Shown: positions 49,529 to 58,497, numbered from the stretch's first letter. The stretch: DNA of 59,073 bases from Thermus aquaticus (GCF_001280255.1 NZ_LHCI01000106.1:2013832-2072904); one strand, 5' to 3'. Program-made: numbers and translations. Notes: generated by a model not told the origin, from the sequence alone.

Positions 49529-49828
49529 GATGTACTTTTCCCCCCGCACCACCCAGACGTTTTCCACGTAGGCGATGACCGCGTAGTGGGGGAAGTAGGC
49601 CTCCTGCAACCTTTGGAGGATCTTCAGGGCCACCTCCTCGGGGACGATGGTCTCCAGGCGGATATTTTGCCCTTCCCAGTCTACGCTCCTCAGGCCCCTG
49701 GAGCCCTCCCCCCGGGCCGGGGTGATGGTGTACCCCTTGGCCCCTAGGCGCTTGATCTCCTCCACCAGCTTCTTCTCCAAAAGGCTTTCCGCCACGATGG
49801 TCACCAGCTTCAAGGGCACCAGGTCCAT
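49526..49828 (-). CDS. PII-like signalling protein, SbtB type
   Basis: The 100-residue protein has a PII-like ferredoxin fold: LVPLKLVTIVAESLLEKKLV, a T-loop-like segment (TPARGEGSRGLRSVDWEG) and ETIVPEEVALKILQRL. It lies 3 bases after the SbtA-like gene, the standard SbtA-SbtB arrangement. In cyanobacteria SbtB binds adenine nucleotides, including cAMP, and regulates SbtA. The redox C-terminal cysteine extension seen in some cyanobacterial SbtB is absent; this protein ends ENVWVVRGEKYI. Partner and fold are consistent; ligands are inferred. Confidence 0.8.
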   Translation of the reverse strand: MDLVPLKLVTIVAESLLEKKLVEEIKRLGAKGYTITPARGEGSRGLRSVDWEGQNIRLETIVPEEVALKILQRLQEAYFPHYAVIAYVENVWVVRGEKYI

Positions 49829-49831
49829 GCT

Positions 49832-50788
49832 TCACCCCCCGATGGTCCGGGCCAGGACGTGGTAGAGGGGAATGCCCACAATCAGGTTAAAGGGGAAGGT
49901 CACCACCAGGCTCGCCGCTAGGTACAGGCTGGGGTTGGCCTCGGGCAGGGCGATGCGCACCGCCGCCGGGGCGGCGATGTAGCTGGCGCTGGCCGCCATA
50001 GCCCCAAGAACCGTGGCCCCCCCCACGGAAAGCCCCACCAGGTGGCCCAGGTAGACCCCGAGGGCCCCGTGGAGGAGGGCCAGGCCTACCCCGTAGAGGA
50101 CCAGGCGGAAGCCCACCTGGCGCAAGGCGGTGAGCCTCGAGGCCGCCACCATGCCCAGGTCCATGAGGAAGAGGGTGAGGACCCCGTAGAAGGGCTCCAC
50201 GAAGAAGGGCTTTACCCGCTCCATCCCCGCCTCCCCCGAAAGGGCCCCCACCGCAAGGCCCCCCAGGAGGAGGACCACGCTCTTGCCCGTCAGGACCTCC
50301 CGGGCCGCCTCCTTCAGGTTACCCCTACCCCGGTTGGCGAGGAGAAGGGCCAAGACGATGCCCGGCACCTCTAAAAAGGCCACCAGGGTGGGCAAAAACC
50401 CCTCGGGCCGGTGGCCCGCCCCCTGGGCAAAGGTGAGGGCGGCCAGGAAGGTGACGGCGGAGACCGAGCCGTAGTGGGCGGCGAGAGCCCCGGCGTCCGC
50501 CCGGCCCACGCCAAGAAGCCTCCTGGCGGCCAGGTAGCCCACAAGGGGCCTCACCAGGCTCAAGAAAAGGGTAGCCAGGAGGGGCAGAAGGAGAAGGGCG
50601 AGAGGGGTCTTGGCGAGCTCCACCCCGCCCTTCAGGCCGATGGCGAAGAGGAGGTAGATGGAAAGGGCGGTGTACATGGCCTCCGGGAAGGCCAGGTCGC
50701 TCCTTAAGAGCCTCGCCGCCACCCCCAGGAAGAAGGCCAGGACCATGGGGGAAAGGAGGTTCTGCCGGAGGAGTTCCAGGGCGTCCAT
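49832..50788 (-). CDS. SbtA-family sodium-dependent bicarbonate transporter-like permease
   Basis: The 318-residue protein has about ten membrane segments and the SbtA/DUF897 pattern: NLLSPMVLAFFLGVAARLLR, LSIYLLFAIGLKGGVEL, AHYGSVSAVTFLAAL, and ATVLGAMAASASYIAAPAAV, which correspond to the bicarbonate and sodium site in SbtA structures. Possible role: import of bicarbonate for carboxylating enzymes; that substrate in a heterotroph is not proven. GAAGGGGAAGG precedes the ATG. Divergent from purE (47 bases). Confidence 0.85.
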   Translation of the reverse strand: MDALELLRQNLLSPMVLAFFLGVAARLLRSDLAFPEAMYTALSIYLLFAIGLKGGVELAKTPLALLLLPLLATLFLSLVRPLVGYLAARRLLGVGRADAGALAAHYGSVSAVTFLAALTFAQGAGHRPEGFLPTLVAFLEVPGIVLALLLANRGRGNLKEAAREVLTGKSVVLLLGGLAVGALSGEAGMERVKPFFVEPFYGVLTLFLMDLGMVAASRLTALRQVGFRLVLYGVGLALLHGALGVYLGHLVGLSVGGATVLGAMAASASYIAAPAAVRIALPEANPSLYLAASLVVTFPFNLIVGIPLYHVLARTIGG

Positions 50789-50821
50789 AGCCTTCCCCTT
50801 CTACCAGAGGGCCCGCCCTTG

Positions 50822-50827
50822 TACAAT
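50822..50827 (+). promoter_or_regulatory. -10 box for purE
   Basis: TACAAT, 8 bases before ATG 50836. It lies within GTACAATCCGGTAC, which is nearly symmetric. Confidence 0.55.
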
Positions 50828-50835
50828 CCGGTACG

Positions 50836-51330
50836 ATGCGGCCTTTGGTAGGCGTCATCATGGGCTCCCGCTCCGACTGGGCCACCATGCGCCACGCGGC
50901 GGAGACCCTCGAGGCCCTGGGGGTCCCCTACGAGGTGCGGGTGGTCTCCGCCCACCGCACCCCGGACCTCATGGCGGAGTACGCCAAAACCGCGGAGGCC
51001 CGGGGCCTTATGGTCATCATCGCCGGGGCCGGGGGGGCCGCCCACCTCCCGGGAATGACCGCAGCCCACACCCCCTTGCCGGTCCTAGGGGTGCCCGTGG
51101 AAAGCCAAGCCCTGAAGGGCCTAGACTCCCTCCTTTCCATCGTGCAGATGCCCGCAGGCGTACCGGTGGGCACCTTGGCCATCGGCAAGGCGGGGGCGGT
51201 GAACGCCGCCCTGCTTGCCGCCAGCATCGTGGGCCTCAGGCACCCGGGGGGGCTGGAAAGGGGCAAGGCCTACCGCCAGGCCCAGACCGAGGCCGTCCTG
51301 GCCCACCCCGACCCCAGGGAGGAGGCGTGA
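50836..51330 (+). CDS. purE: N5-carboxyaminoimidazole ribonucleotide mutase
   Basis: The 164-residue class I PurE rearranges N5-CAIR to CAIR in purine synthesis. It shows [25 protein letters not shown] with the catalytic histidine, and the [13 protein letters not shown] loop. It overlaps purK by 4 bases (GTGA), forming the usual purEK pair. It starts leaderless or nearly so. Confidence 0.97.
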   Translation: MRPLVGVIMGSRSDWATMRHAAETLEALGVPYEVRVVSAHRTPDLMAEYAKTAEARGLMVIIAGAGGAAHLPGMTAAHTPLPVLGVPVESQALKGLDSLLSIVQMPAGVPVGTLAIGKAGAVNAALLAASIVGLRHPGGLERGKAYRQAQTEAVLAHPDPREEA

Positions 51331-52421
51331 GGATCGGTGTTCTGGGAGGGGGCCAGCTGGGGCGGATGCTGGCCCTTGCGGGCTACCCCTTGGGGCTTAC
51401 CTTCCGCTTCCTGGACCCCTCGCCCGAGGCCTGCGCGGGCCAGGTGGGGGAGCTTTTGGTGGGGCCTTTTGAGGACAAGGGCCTTCTTGAGCGCTTCGCC
51501 CAGGGGCTGGACCTCGTCACCTACGAGTTTGAGAACGTGCCCGTGGCGGCGGCGCGGTTTCTGGAAGGCCTCCTTCCCGTTTACCCGCCGCCCAAGGCCC
51601 TCGAGGTGGCCCAGGACCGCCTTTTGGAGAAGACCTTTTTCCGGGGTCTAGGGGTGCCCACGCCCCCCTTTCACCCGGTGGACCGCCTCCCTGACCTGGA
51701 GGAGGGCCTGAGGCACGTAGGGCTTCCCGCCCTCCTCAAGACCCGAAGGGGCGGCTACGACGGCAAGGGGCAGGCCCTGGTGCGGTCGTGGGGGGAGGCG
51801 GAGGCCGCCTTCCATGCCCTGGGAGGGAAGGGGCTCATCCTGGAGGGCTTCGTGCCCTTTGACCGGGAACTTTCCATCCTGGCGGCGCGGGGAACCACCG
51901 GGGAAGTGGCCTTTTACCCCCTGGTGGAAAACCGCCACCAAGGGGGCATCCTCCGCCTCTCCCTGGCCCCCGCCCCGGGGGCTTCCGAGGCCCTGCGGAA
52001 GAAGGCGGAGGGGTATGCGAGGAAGGCCCTCGAGGCCCTGGGCTACGTGGGGGTCCTGGCCCTGGAGTTCTTCCAGGTGGGTGAGGAACTTCTTTTCAAC
52101 GAGATGGCCCCCCGGGTCCACAACTCCGGCCACTGGACCATTGAGGGGGCGGAGACCAGCCAGTTCCAGAACCACCTGCGGGCCCTCCTGGGCCTCCCCC
52201 TGGGGAGCACCGCCCCCAGGGGTCACAGCGCCATGGTGAACCTGATCGGCCTCAGGCCCGACTTCCAGGAGGTCCTGAAGGTGCCCGGGGCCCACCTCCA
52301 CTGGTACGGCAAGGCGGTGCGCCCGGGGCGGAAGGTGGGGCACATCACCCTGAGGCGGGATAGCCGGGAGGCCCCGGAGGAGGCCCTGCCCCTTCTCCTC
52401 CAGCTGGCCCAGGGCGCTTAG
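51327..52421 (+). CDS. purK: N5-carboxyaminoimidazole ribonucleotide synthase
   Basis: The 364-residue ATP-grasp enzyme makes N5-CAIR from AIR, bicarbonate and ATP. GTG 51327 overlaps the purE stop and gives [19 protein letters not shown]. Later motifs are [22 protein letters not shown] and [15 protein letters not shown]. The much longer frame starting at 50658 is not used. Its bicarbonate need is interesting beside the SbtA-like permease. Its stop overlaps the convergent restriction gene. Confidence 0.96.
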   Translation: MRIGVLGGGQLGRMLALAGYPLGLTFRFLDPSPEACAGQVGELLVGPFEDKGLLERFAQGLDLVTYEFENVPVAAARFLEGLLPVYPPPKALEVAQDRLLEKTFFRGLGVPTPPFHPVDRLPDLEEGLRHVGLPALLKTRRGGYDGKGQALVRSWGEAEAAFHALGGKGLILEGFVPFDRELSILAARGTTGEVAFYPLVENRHQGGILRLSLAPAPGASEALRKKAEGYARKALEALGYVGVLALEFFQVGEELLFNEMAPRVHNSGHWTIEGAETSQFQNHLRALLGLPLGSTAPRGHSAMVNLIGLRPDFQEVLKVPGAHLHWYGKAVRPGRKVGHITLRRDSREAPEEALPLLLQLAQGA

Positions 52422-53080
52422 CTGGCGAAGAGAAGGGGTTCCCGCTCCCGCAAGGCGCTTACCAGAGCGTCCAGGAAGGCCTCCCCCCGCTCCACGGTGG
52501 CCTCGGGGTCCAGCAGGAAAGCCTCCTTCCGGCTGTCCACGAAGACCACCCAGTGCCCCTCCACCAGGCCCTGGGCCCAGAGGGGAGGCCTTCTTTGGGA
52601 GAGGGCGCGCAGGCCCTCCACAAAGCGCTCGTATAGGGGCTTGAGCTCGTCCCCCACCGGGTACTTGTACCCCTCTTTCCGCTTGGTGGGGGCCCCGTAG
52701 TCCAGCACCGCCACGTAGCCCACCACCACCTCCGGGAAAAGCATCTGGACCGAGGAAACCTCCCCCACCAGGTCGTCCAAGCGGTTGGGCCAGGACCCCG
52801 AGGGGTTTTTCAGGATGGACTTCAGGGAAAGGAGAAGCCTGGGCTTGCGCACCGGCCCCTCGGGGTAGACCAGGCCCAGGTCCCAGGACTTGGACCGGGC
52901 CAGGCCGGGCACCTGAACCTCCCGCCCCAGATGGGCGTGGAGGTGGGCGGGAAGCCGATGGCGGAGGCGGTTTAGCAGGTAGTCCGCCACGGGATCCTGG
53001 CGGCCGCTACTCTGCTTGGCGGCGTGGAGAACCCTCCCCAGGGCCTCCTGAAGCTCAAGGACTAGGGCCCCGGTGCCCAC
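52418..53080 (-). CDS. Putative type II restriction endonuclease
   Basis: The 220-residue protein follows a DNA methyltransferase gene by 2 bases. GTG 53080 has GGAGGG upstream. The middle contains RSKSWDLGLVYPEGPVRKPR then LLLSLKSILKNPSGSW, fitting a D-X(n)-S-X-K variant of the PD-(D/E)XK nuclease core, followed by RLDDLVGEVSSVQML. This pattern resembles several type II restriction enzymes, but I cannot name the family or site. Call relies on context and fold pattern. Confidence 0.65.
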   Translation of the reverse strand: MGTGALVLELQEALGRVLHAAKQSSGRQDPVADYLLNRLRHRLPAHLHAHLGREVQVPGLARSKSWDLGLVYPEGPVRKPRLLLSLKSILKNPSGSWPNRLDDLVGEVSSVQMLFPEVVVGYVAVLDYGAPTKRKEGYKYPVGDELKPLYERFVEGLRALSQRRPPLWAQGLVEGHWVVFVDSRKEAFLLDPEATVERGEAFLDALVSALREREPLLFAS

Positions 53081-53082
53081 GG

Positions 53083-53973
53083 CTAACCCTCCACCACCTG
53101 GGTCCGCCCCGTAGGGGCTACCTTGAGCTCCGCCCCGGGAAGCTCCCGGGCCAAGCGCTCCTCGGCCAGCTTCGCGTACCGGGGGACGAGCTCCACCCCT
53201 ATGGCCTCCCTCCCCCACTTGAGGGCCGCCAGCAGGGTGGTGCCGGTGCCTGCGAAGGGGTCTAGGACCACGTCCCTCACGAAACTGAACATGCGCACCA
53301 GCCTTTCGGCGAGCTCCAGGGGGAAGGGGGCCGGGTGGGCCCTGGTACTCTCCCCGGGGATGTCGTCCCAGATCTGGCGGAAGAAGCGGGCGAAGTCCTC
53401 TTTGGGGATGCGGCTTTTCTCCCTCTGCTCGGGGGTGGGTTTGCGGTAGCCCCCGGGCTTCCTTTGCATGAGGATGTACTCAATCTCGGTCTTGATGATG
53501 GCCCCGGGCTCGTAGGGCTTGCCCAGGAAGAAGCCGGGGCGGTCCGCCTCGAGGGTGGCGTTGGTCTTTTTGTGCCAGATGATGGGGTTCAGGTTGTCAA
53601 AGCCCAGCTTCCGGCACCGCACCTGGATGTCGGCGTGAAGGGGGAAGACCAGGTGCCGCCCGAAGCGCTTCCTGGCCACCGCCACGTCCCCCACCACGAT
53701 GATGAGCCGCCCCCCGGGCACCAGAAGCCGAAAGACCTCCCGCCAGACCCGGTCCAACTCGTCCAGAAAGGCCTCGTAGTCCTCAATATGGCCCATCTGG
53801 CCGGGCACGTCCTCGTAGCGCTTTAGCGTCCAGTAGGGGGGCGAGGTGATGGCCAGGTGGACGGAGGCCTCGGGAAGGCGGGCCAGAACCTCCCGGGCAT
53901 CCCCCACGTACAGGCGGGCCCTGGGGTAGGAGGGGGCCGCTTCCTGGGCGAAGAGGTCCGCGGCGGCTTCCAT
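53083..53973 (-). CDS. Type II DNA methyltransferase, beta-class, m4C-like
   Basis: The 296-residue enzyme has the catalytic motif TSPPYWTLKRYE near residue 36 before the SAM-binding motif DPFAGTGTTLLAA near 245, the beta-group order. The SPPY form usually methylates N4 of cytosine, but N6-adenine cannot be excluded. It protects host DNA from the endonuclease encoded just downstream. ATG 53973 is 7 bases after TATAAT, so leaderless; upstream residues in the frame lie before the box. Recognition sequence unknown. Confidence 0.88.
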   Translation of the reverse strand: MEAAADLFAQEAAPSYPRARLYVGDAREVLARLPEASVHLAITSPPYWTLKRYEDVPGQMGHIEDYEAFLDELDRVWREVFRLLVPGGRLIIVVGDVAVARKRFGRHLVFPLHADIQVRCRKLGFDNLNPIIWHKKTNATLEADRPGFFLGKPYEPGAIIKTEIEYILMQRKPGGYRKPTPEQREKSRIPKEDFARFFRQIWDDIPGESTRAHPAPFPLELAERLVRMFSFVRDVVLDPFAGTGTTLLAALKWGREAIGVELVPRYAKLAEERLARELPGAELKVAPTGRTQVVEG

Positions 53974-53980
53974 CCTGGGG

Positions 53981-53986
53981 ATTATA
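53981..53986 (-). promoter_or_regulatory. -10 box for the methyltransferase gene
   Basis: A perfect TATAAT on the minus strand, 7 bases before ATG 53973 and overlapping the stop of the RluA-type gene. Confidence 0.65.
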
Positions 53987-54905
53987 CCCCTTCCAGGGCG
54001 ATCCCCTCCGGCCACGCGCCCCCCAGGGCCTCCCAGGCCCGGGCCATGTCGGCGGGGACGGGGGCCAGAAACTCCAGGATCCGCCCCGTGCGGGGGTGGG
54101 GCAGGCGGAGCTCGTAGGCGTGGAGGGCCTGGCGGGGGATGACGGGGCTCTTCTTGCCGTAGACCTCGTCCCCTAAGATGGGGGCCCTTAGGTGCTTGAG
54201 GTGGACCCGGATCTGGTGGGTGCGGCCGGTGTGGGGCCTGGCCTCCACCAGGGCGTGGGGGCCGGCGGTGGCCAGGACCCGGAAGTGGGTCTCGGCGTAG
54301 CGGGGGGCCACGCCCCCCACGTGCATCTTGTGCCGCTCCACCGGGTGGCGGCCGATGGGGGCGATGAGGGTCCCCTCCTTGGGGTGGCCCTCGGTGAGGG
54401 CCAGGTAGCGCTTCATGACCAGGCGGTCGCGGAAGGCCCGGGAGAGGGCCTCGAGGGCCCCCCCGTGCTTGGCCACCACCAAGACCCCGCTGGTGTCCCT
54501 GTCCAGGCGGTGGACGATGCCGGGGCGGATCATCTCCGGGCGCTCCACCGCCTGGGGCTCGTAGTAGCGGCCCAGAAGGGCGTTGACCACGGTGCCGGTG
54601 TAGACCCCGGGGGCGGGGTGGGTGAGGAGGCCCGGGGGCTTGTTGAGGACCAGGAGGTCCTCGTCCTCGTAAAGGATGGGAAGGGGCAGGTCCTCGGGCA
54701 CCACCAGGGGGCGCTCCTCCTTGGGCTCCACCACCACCTCCTCCCCCTTGAGGCGGTAGGCGGGCTTATCCACCACCTTCTCCCCCACCCGCACCCGGCC
54801 CTCCAGAATCCAGGCCTGGGCCCGGGCCCGGCTCACCCCTAAGGCCTCGGCCACCGCCTGGTCCAGGCGCAGGCCCTCCTTGCGGAAGCGCACCACGCCC
54901 TCCAT
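53982..54905 (-). CDS. RluA-family pseudouridine synthase
   Basis: The 307-residue enzyme has an N-terminal S4 RNA-binding domain (LDQAVAEALGVSRARAQAWI) and the catalytic core with HRLDRDTSGVLVVAK, whose aspartate attacks uridine, then ARPHTGRTHQIRVHLKHL. It modifies rRNA or tRNA; a RluD-like role in 23S rRNA is possible but not provable here. ATG 54905 is preferred over a TTG at 54926. It is 17 bases after the regulator gene, and may be read from it. Confidence 0.92.
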   Translation of the reverse strand: MEGVVRFRKEGLRLDQAVAEALGVSRARAQAWILEGRVRVGEKVVDKPAYRLKGEEVVVEPKEERPLVVPEDLPLPILYEDEDLLVLNKPPGLLTHPAPGVYTGTVVNALLGRYYEPQAVERPEMIRPGIVHRLDRDTSGVLVVAKHGGALEALSRAFRDRLVMKRYLALTEGHPKEGTLIAPIGRHPVERHKMHVGGVAPRYAETHFRVLATAGPHALVEARPHTGRTHQIRVHLKHLRAPILGDEVYGKKSPVIPRQALHAYELRLPHPRTGRILEFLAPVPADMARAWEALGGAWPEGIALEGV

Positions 54906-54922
54906 GATAGGGAAGGGAAGTC

Positions 54923-55603
54923 TCAAGAAGAAGCTTTATCCTCCACAGCGAGGCGGTAGCCCCGGCCGAAGACTGTGGCGATAAACCGCGGAGAACGTGC
55001 ATCATCGCCCAGCTTCTTGCGCAATCGCGCCACAGTAGTGTCCACCACCCGCTCGTCCACCCCCTCCTCTAAGCCCCAAACCTGGGCGAAGAGAGCTTGC
55101 CGGGAGACCGCTTCTCCAGGATGCCTGGCCAAGGCCAGAAGAAGGCGGAATTCCGTGGGAGTGAGGTCCAGGAGTTGTCCATTGAGCCGGACTTCCTCAG
55201 AAAGAGGATCTATCTCCAGAGGGCCCACCTTGATGCTCTCCAAACGCTTGGAGCGTCGGAGCAAGGCCCTAACCCGGGCCAGGAACTCTCGGGCCCGAAG
55301 GGGCTTGCCCATGTAATCATCTGCCCCCAAGGAAAGTCCCTTCACCCGATCCTCCTCCCGGTCATAGGCGGTCAACATGAGGACCGGGAGGTCTCGGTCG
55401 TACTCCCGGATGATCTCCAAAAGCTCAAGGCCCCCTAACCGGGGCATGTTGATGTCCAAAACCACTAGGTCAGCCCGCCCAAGATAAGCCATGGCCTCCT
55501 CCCCGTTCTCAGCCTGGAAGACCTGGTATCCCTCCTGTTGCAAAAGGCGGGTCACCATCTCCCGGAAGACCGGCTCATCATCCACCACCAGTATTGCGGG
55601 CAT
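54923..55603 (-). CDS. OmpR-type response regulator
   Basis: The 226-residue protein has a receiver (VVDDEPVF, phospho-acceptor in DLVVLDINMPRLGG, and DDYMGKP lysine) and an OmpR/PhoB winged helix (LDLTPTEFRLLLALARHPGE, VDTTVARLRKKLGD, TVFGRGYRL). It is the DNA-binding output for the kinase encoded upstream on the same strand; its likely targets include the divergent exported-protein gene. It overlaps the lone receiver gene by 26 bases. Base use is less GC-rich than in neighbours. Confidence 0.93.
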   Translation of the reverse strand: MPAILVVDDEPVFREMVTRLLQQEGYQVFQAENGEEAMAYLGRADLVVLDINMPRLGGLELLEIIREYDRDLPVLMLTAYDREEDRVKGLSLGADDYMGKPLRAREFLARVRALLRRSKRLESIKVGPLEIDPLSEEVRLNGQLLDLTPTEFRLLLALARHPGEAVSRQALFAQVWGLEEGVDERVVDTTVARLRKKLGDDARSPRFIATVFGRGYRLAVEDKASS

Positions 55604-55958
55604 CCCCTCCCTCCCCTATTTGGGCAACGATCTTCAGAAGATCGCCCCGGCTAAAGGGCTTTCCCAAAAACGCCACTGCTCCCGCTCTAAAGGCCAGCTC
55701 TTGGTGGTGCGGAGAAATGCTGGCAGAAAGGGCGATCACGGGGGGACCTCCCCGGACACGTATGCGCCGGATGGTCTCCACTCCACCTATCCCCGGCATC
55801 ACCAGATCGCAGAGGACCAGGTCGTAGACCTCTCGTTCCAGACATTCCAAAGCTTCCTCGCCGCTGGAGGCCACATCTACCTGATGACCTAGGGGAAGGA
55901 GAAGGGTACCCACCAGATACCCCATGAAGGGCTCATCATCCACCACTAGCACCCGCAT
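55578..55958 (-). CDS. Single-domain response regulator
   Basis: The 126-residue protein is only a receiver: VLVVDDEPFMG, DLVLCDLVMPGIGG with the aspartate, and AFLGKPFSRGD. It lies between kinase and OmpR-type regulator and overlaps both, so the three form one unit. It probably acts as a phosphate sink or intermediate, or binds a protein partner. Its base composition, like the kinase's, is less GC-rich. Confidence 0.9.
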   Translation of the reverse strand: MRVLVVDDEPFMGYLVGTLLLPLGHQVDVASSGEEALECLEREVYDLVLCDLVMPGIGGVETIRRIRVRGGPPVIALSASISPHHQELAFRAGAVAFLGKPFSRGDLLKIVAQIGEGGDARNTGGG

Positions 55959-58422
55959 GACCGGCTTCCCCCTGGCCTGCCGCCCGGGGCAGGCGCACCA
56001 AGAACGTAGCTCCCTTGCCTGGCTGGGAAGTTACCAGGATTTCCCCGCCGTGGGCTTCCACAATGGCCCGAGAGATGTACAGGCCCAGGCCCGTTCCCGG
56101 CGCGCCACGGGATGCCTGAGAGCGGGCCCGATAGTAGCGTTGGAAAAGGCGGGGAATCTCTTCCTCGGGAATCCCAGGCCCAGTGTCGGTCACCTCTATA
56201 TGTATCCATCCCTGGTCCTGGACTACCCTGAGGGAAACCCTACCTCCCTTTGGGGTGAACTTGAAGGCATTGGAAAGGAGGTTGGCCACCACCTGGCCTA
56301 TACGCTCATGGTCAGCCACAGCGGGCACGGCTGGAGGGATTTCTACATGGAAGTCTATACGGGTCAGCTGGGCTAAGGCGTGGAAGCTTTGGGCCACCTC
56401 CTCCAGAACGGGAGCTAAATCTGTGGGGCACCGGAAAACCTCAAATCGGCCAGCCTCGAGGCGGCTGGCGTCCAATAGATTGTCTACCATGTTTTTAAGC
56501 CTCAGGGCGCTGTCCAAGATCAGGTTCACGTGCCCTTTTTCCGTTTCGGGAATCTGAGAGAGCTGGAGTGCTTCCGCCAAACCAATGATGACCCCGAGGG
56601 GAGTGCGCAGCTCGTGACTCACGGCGGCTATGAACTCATCCTTGGCCCGCTCCACCTCTTTCCTAGCAGAGAGATCGTGAAGGGTAACCACCACCCCACC
56701 CACCGCAGGCTCATGGAGAAGATTCCGCGCCCACGCCTCAAACCAGCGTGGTTCCCCTTCGCTGTTCACTACCCTGAGTTCCGCTGTGACCGTTTTTCCA
56801 GGCTCCCCTAGGGCCTCCCGAAAGAGGGCTTCGGCCTTGGCACGATCTTCGGCAAACACATACTGGAGAGCGCCTACTTCTTCCTTAAAGTAGCCCGATG
56901 GATCGTAGCCCAGAACAGCCTGAACGTTAGGCGTCACGTAGCGAATAATGCCAGAAGCGTCAAGAAGATAAACCACATCCTGGTTATTCTCCAAAAGCAT
57001 GCGATAGAAGGTCTCCCTGCTTTCCAACTCGCCAAGAAGGTGTTGGATTTCGCTGATATCGGTCAGGGAGAGGATCCAAACGCCTTCTTGCCTCCGAACC
57101 GCCGTCTGAAAGGTCCGACCCCCCAGTTCCAGGGTAAGCTTCTCGCCCTCCAGAGCGGGGTACACCTCCCTGGGCAGGTGGTCTAGGACCACTTCCCGAC
57201 CCACCCCCAGGGCCTCGCGCGCCATGCGGTTGGCGATGCCCGAAAAGGTCCCGGTGTCCAGTACCACCACCCCCACAGGAAGATCCTCCAAGACTTGGCT
57301 AAGGCGTTCCCTCTCCCGGGCGAGCTCTTTAGACACGTGGCTTAGAGCCTCGTGGGTTTGAGCGTTACGCAAGGCCACGCCTGCTACTCGGCCCAGGAAA
57401 TCCACGCGGACCAGCTCTTCCCACGTCACCCCAGGTCCTCCCGGCCCCCGGTCCACCGCCACCACTCCCAGGACCTCTTCCCGATCCACAAGGGGAACGT
57501 AGCCCACTAAGGGTGCCAACCCCATATCCGAGTGGTCCGATCGCAGGAAGTCCGGGAGTTTTTCCAAGGGTACCAGTAAGGGCCTCCCCGTGCGGGCCGC
57601 CTCAGCCATAGGGTCATTGGCGTCAATGGGAAAACGGATGCGGGTACGGTGTTCCGTCCAGTAAAGCTGGCCTCCTTTTAGGGTGAGGATCCCTCGCAGC
57701 TCTTTCCCCTGAACCAGGGCCACGGTGATCCGGTAGAAGGCGAAGACCTGCGCCAACGTTCCGGCCAGGGTCCGAGCCACCCCCCGGACCGTGGTTTGGT
57801 GGATTATTTCCCGGCTGAAGGCTGCGGCCTGATCTAAAAACCGCACCTCCCAATCTAGGCGTTCTTTAGAGGCCAGGGTTTCCTCGTAAAGGGCGGCGTT
57901 GCGCACCGCTAGGGCAGTGAGCCTTCCCAAAAGGGGTACCAGGGGTTCCGCCTCCCTAGGGACCCCCTCGAGGAGGAGCACCCCTAAAGCCCTAAAGTGG
58001 GCGCAAGGAGGGCAAAGGCGGTGCCGGGAGTCCTTGTTGGCCCGGGGAAACACCCGGCAATGAACCTCTGGATCCGCCCAACAAGGCTTCTCTCCTGAAG
58101 CCAAGACAGGGAGCAACCAAGCGTCCTTGCTCTTCAAGCCGTCAGGGGGAGCAAAAAAGGCCCGCTGAACATCCCCTTGGCCTTCTATGGGAAAGCCAAG
58201 GGCGCTTACTGTGTAGCGCTCCCCCCGGCCATAAGCCACCTCCCCCTGAAGTTCCCTTTCCTCTTCGTTGTAGAGAAAGAGGGCCGCCCGTTCTATTCCG
58301 AGCGAATTCACCAAAACCTCCAAGAGCCGACGGGTGGCTGAAGCCACCCTGGGCTCCTCCAAAAGAGCCTGGTGGATTTGCTCTAAAGCCCGAAGGAGGT
58401 GTGTCGGATAGTGCGGCAACAT
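55936..58422 (-). CDS. Multi-sensor histidine kinase (GAF-GAF-PAS-PAS)
   Basis: The 828-residue protein has no membrane segment. Domain order: GAF-like (about residues 10-165), second GAF (about 190-345), PAS (about 375-445), PAS (about 465-590, ENNQDVVYLLDASGIIRYV), HisKA with FIAAVSHELRTPLGVIIG, and HATPase with NLLSNAFKFTPKGG, DTGPGIPEEE and GTGLGLYISRAI. The first GAF holds cysteines C114, C122, C137, C140 (C-X7-C-X14-C-X2-C), suggesting a metal or Fe-S site or a thiol switch. Base use is visibly lower in GC, hinting at recent acquisition. It overlaps the lone receiver gene. Confidence 0.93.
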   Translation of the reverse strand: MLPHYPTHLLRALEQIHQALLEEPRVASATRRLLEVLVNSLGIERAALFLYNEEERELQGEVAYGRGERYTVSALGFPIEGQGDVQRAFFAPPDGLKSKDAWLLPVLASGEKPCWADPEVHCRVFPRANKDSRHRLCPPCAHFRALGVLLLEGVPREAEPLVPLLGRLTALAVRNAALYEETLASKERLDWEVRFLDQAAAFSREIIHQTTVRGVARTLAGTLAQVFAFYRITVALVQGKELRGILTLKGGQLYWTEHRTRIRFPIDANDPMAEAARTGRPLLVPLEKLPDFLRSDHSDMGLAPLVGYVPLVDREEVLGVVAVDRGPGGPGVTWEELVRVDFLGRVAGVALRNAQTHEALSHVSKELARERERLSQVLEDLPVGVVVLDTGTFSGIANRMAREALGVGREVVLDHLPREVYPALEGEKLTLELGGRTFQTAVRRQEGVWILSLTDISEIQHLLGELESRETFYRMLLENNQDVVYLLDASGIIRYVTPNVQAVLGYDPSGYFKEEVGALQYVFAEDRAKAEALFREALGEPGKTVTAELRVVNSEGEPRWFEAWARNLLHEPAVGGVVVTLHDLSARKEVERAKDEFIAAVSHELRTPLGVIIGLAEALQLSQIPETEKGHVNLILDSALRLKNMVDNLLDASRLEAGRFEVFRCPTDLAPVLEEVAQSFHALAQLTRIDFHVEIPPAVPAVADHERIGQVVANLLSNAFKFTPKGGRVSLRVVQDQGWIHIEVTDTGPGIPEEEIPRLFQRYYRARSQASRGAPGTGLGLYISRAIVEAHGGEILVTSQPGKGATFLVRLPRAAGQGEAGHAGASGG

Positions 58423-58433
58423 GCTTCAGTCGG

Positions 58434-58439
58434 AGTATA
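58434..58439 (-). promoter_or_regulatory. -10 box for the histidine kinase gene
   Basis: TATACT on the minus strand, 11 bases before ATG 58422. It overlaps the inverted repeat TACC-N5-GGTA (58438-58450), a possible binding site. Confidence 0.5.
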
Positions 58440-58468
58440 CCCTTAAGGTATCCCATGCCGCCACAACT

Positions 58469-58497
58469 TTGACACAACCTCCCCCTACCCTCTAAAG
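58469..58497 (+). promoter_or_regulatory. Promoter of the exported-protein gene
   Basis: A perfect TTGACA (58469-58474) and, about 16 bases later, TCTAAA or CTAAAG (58491-58497). This is the only consensus -35 box I found in the window, in line with strong expression. Confidence 0.65.

Noticed and set aside
50658-51326. Long N-terminal extension of purK through purE
   Set aside because: It reads purE in another frame, giving proline- and glycine-rich text without domains; GTG 51327 starts the true PurK fold.
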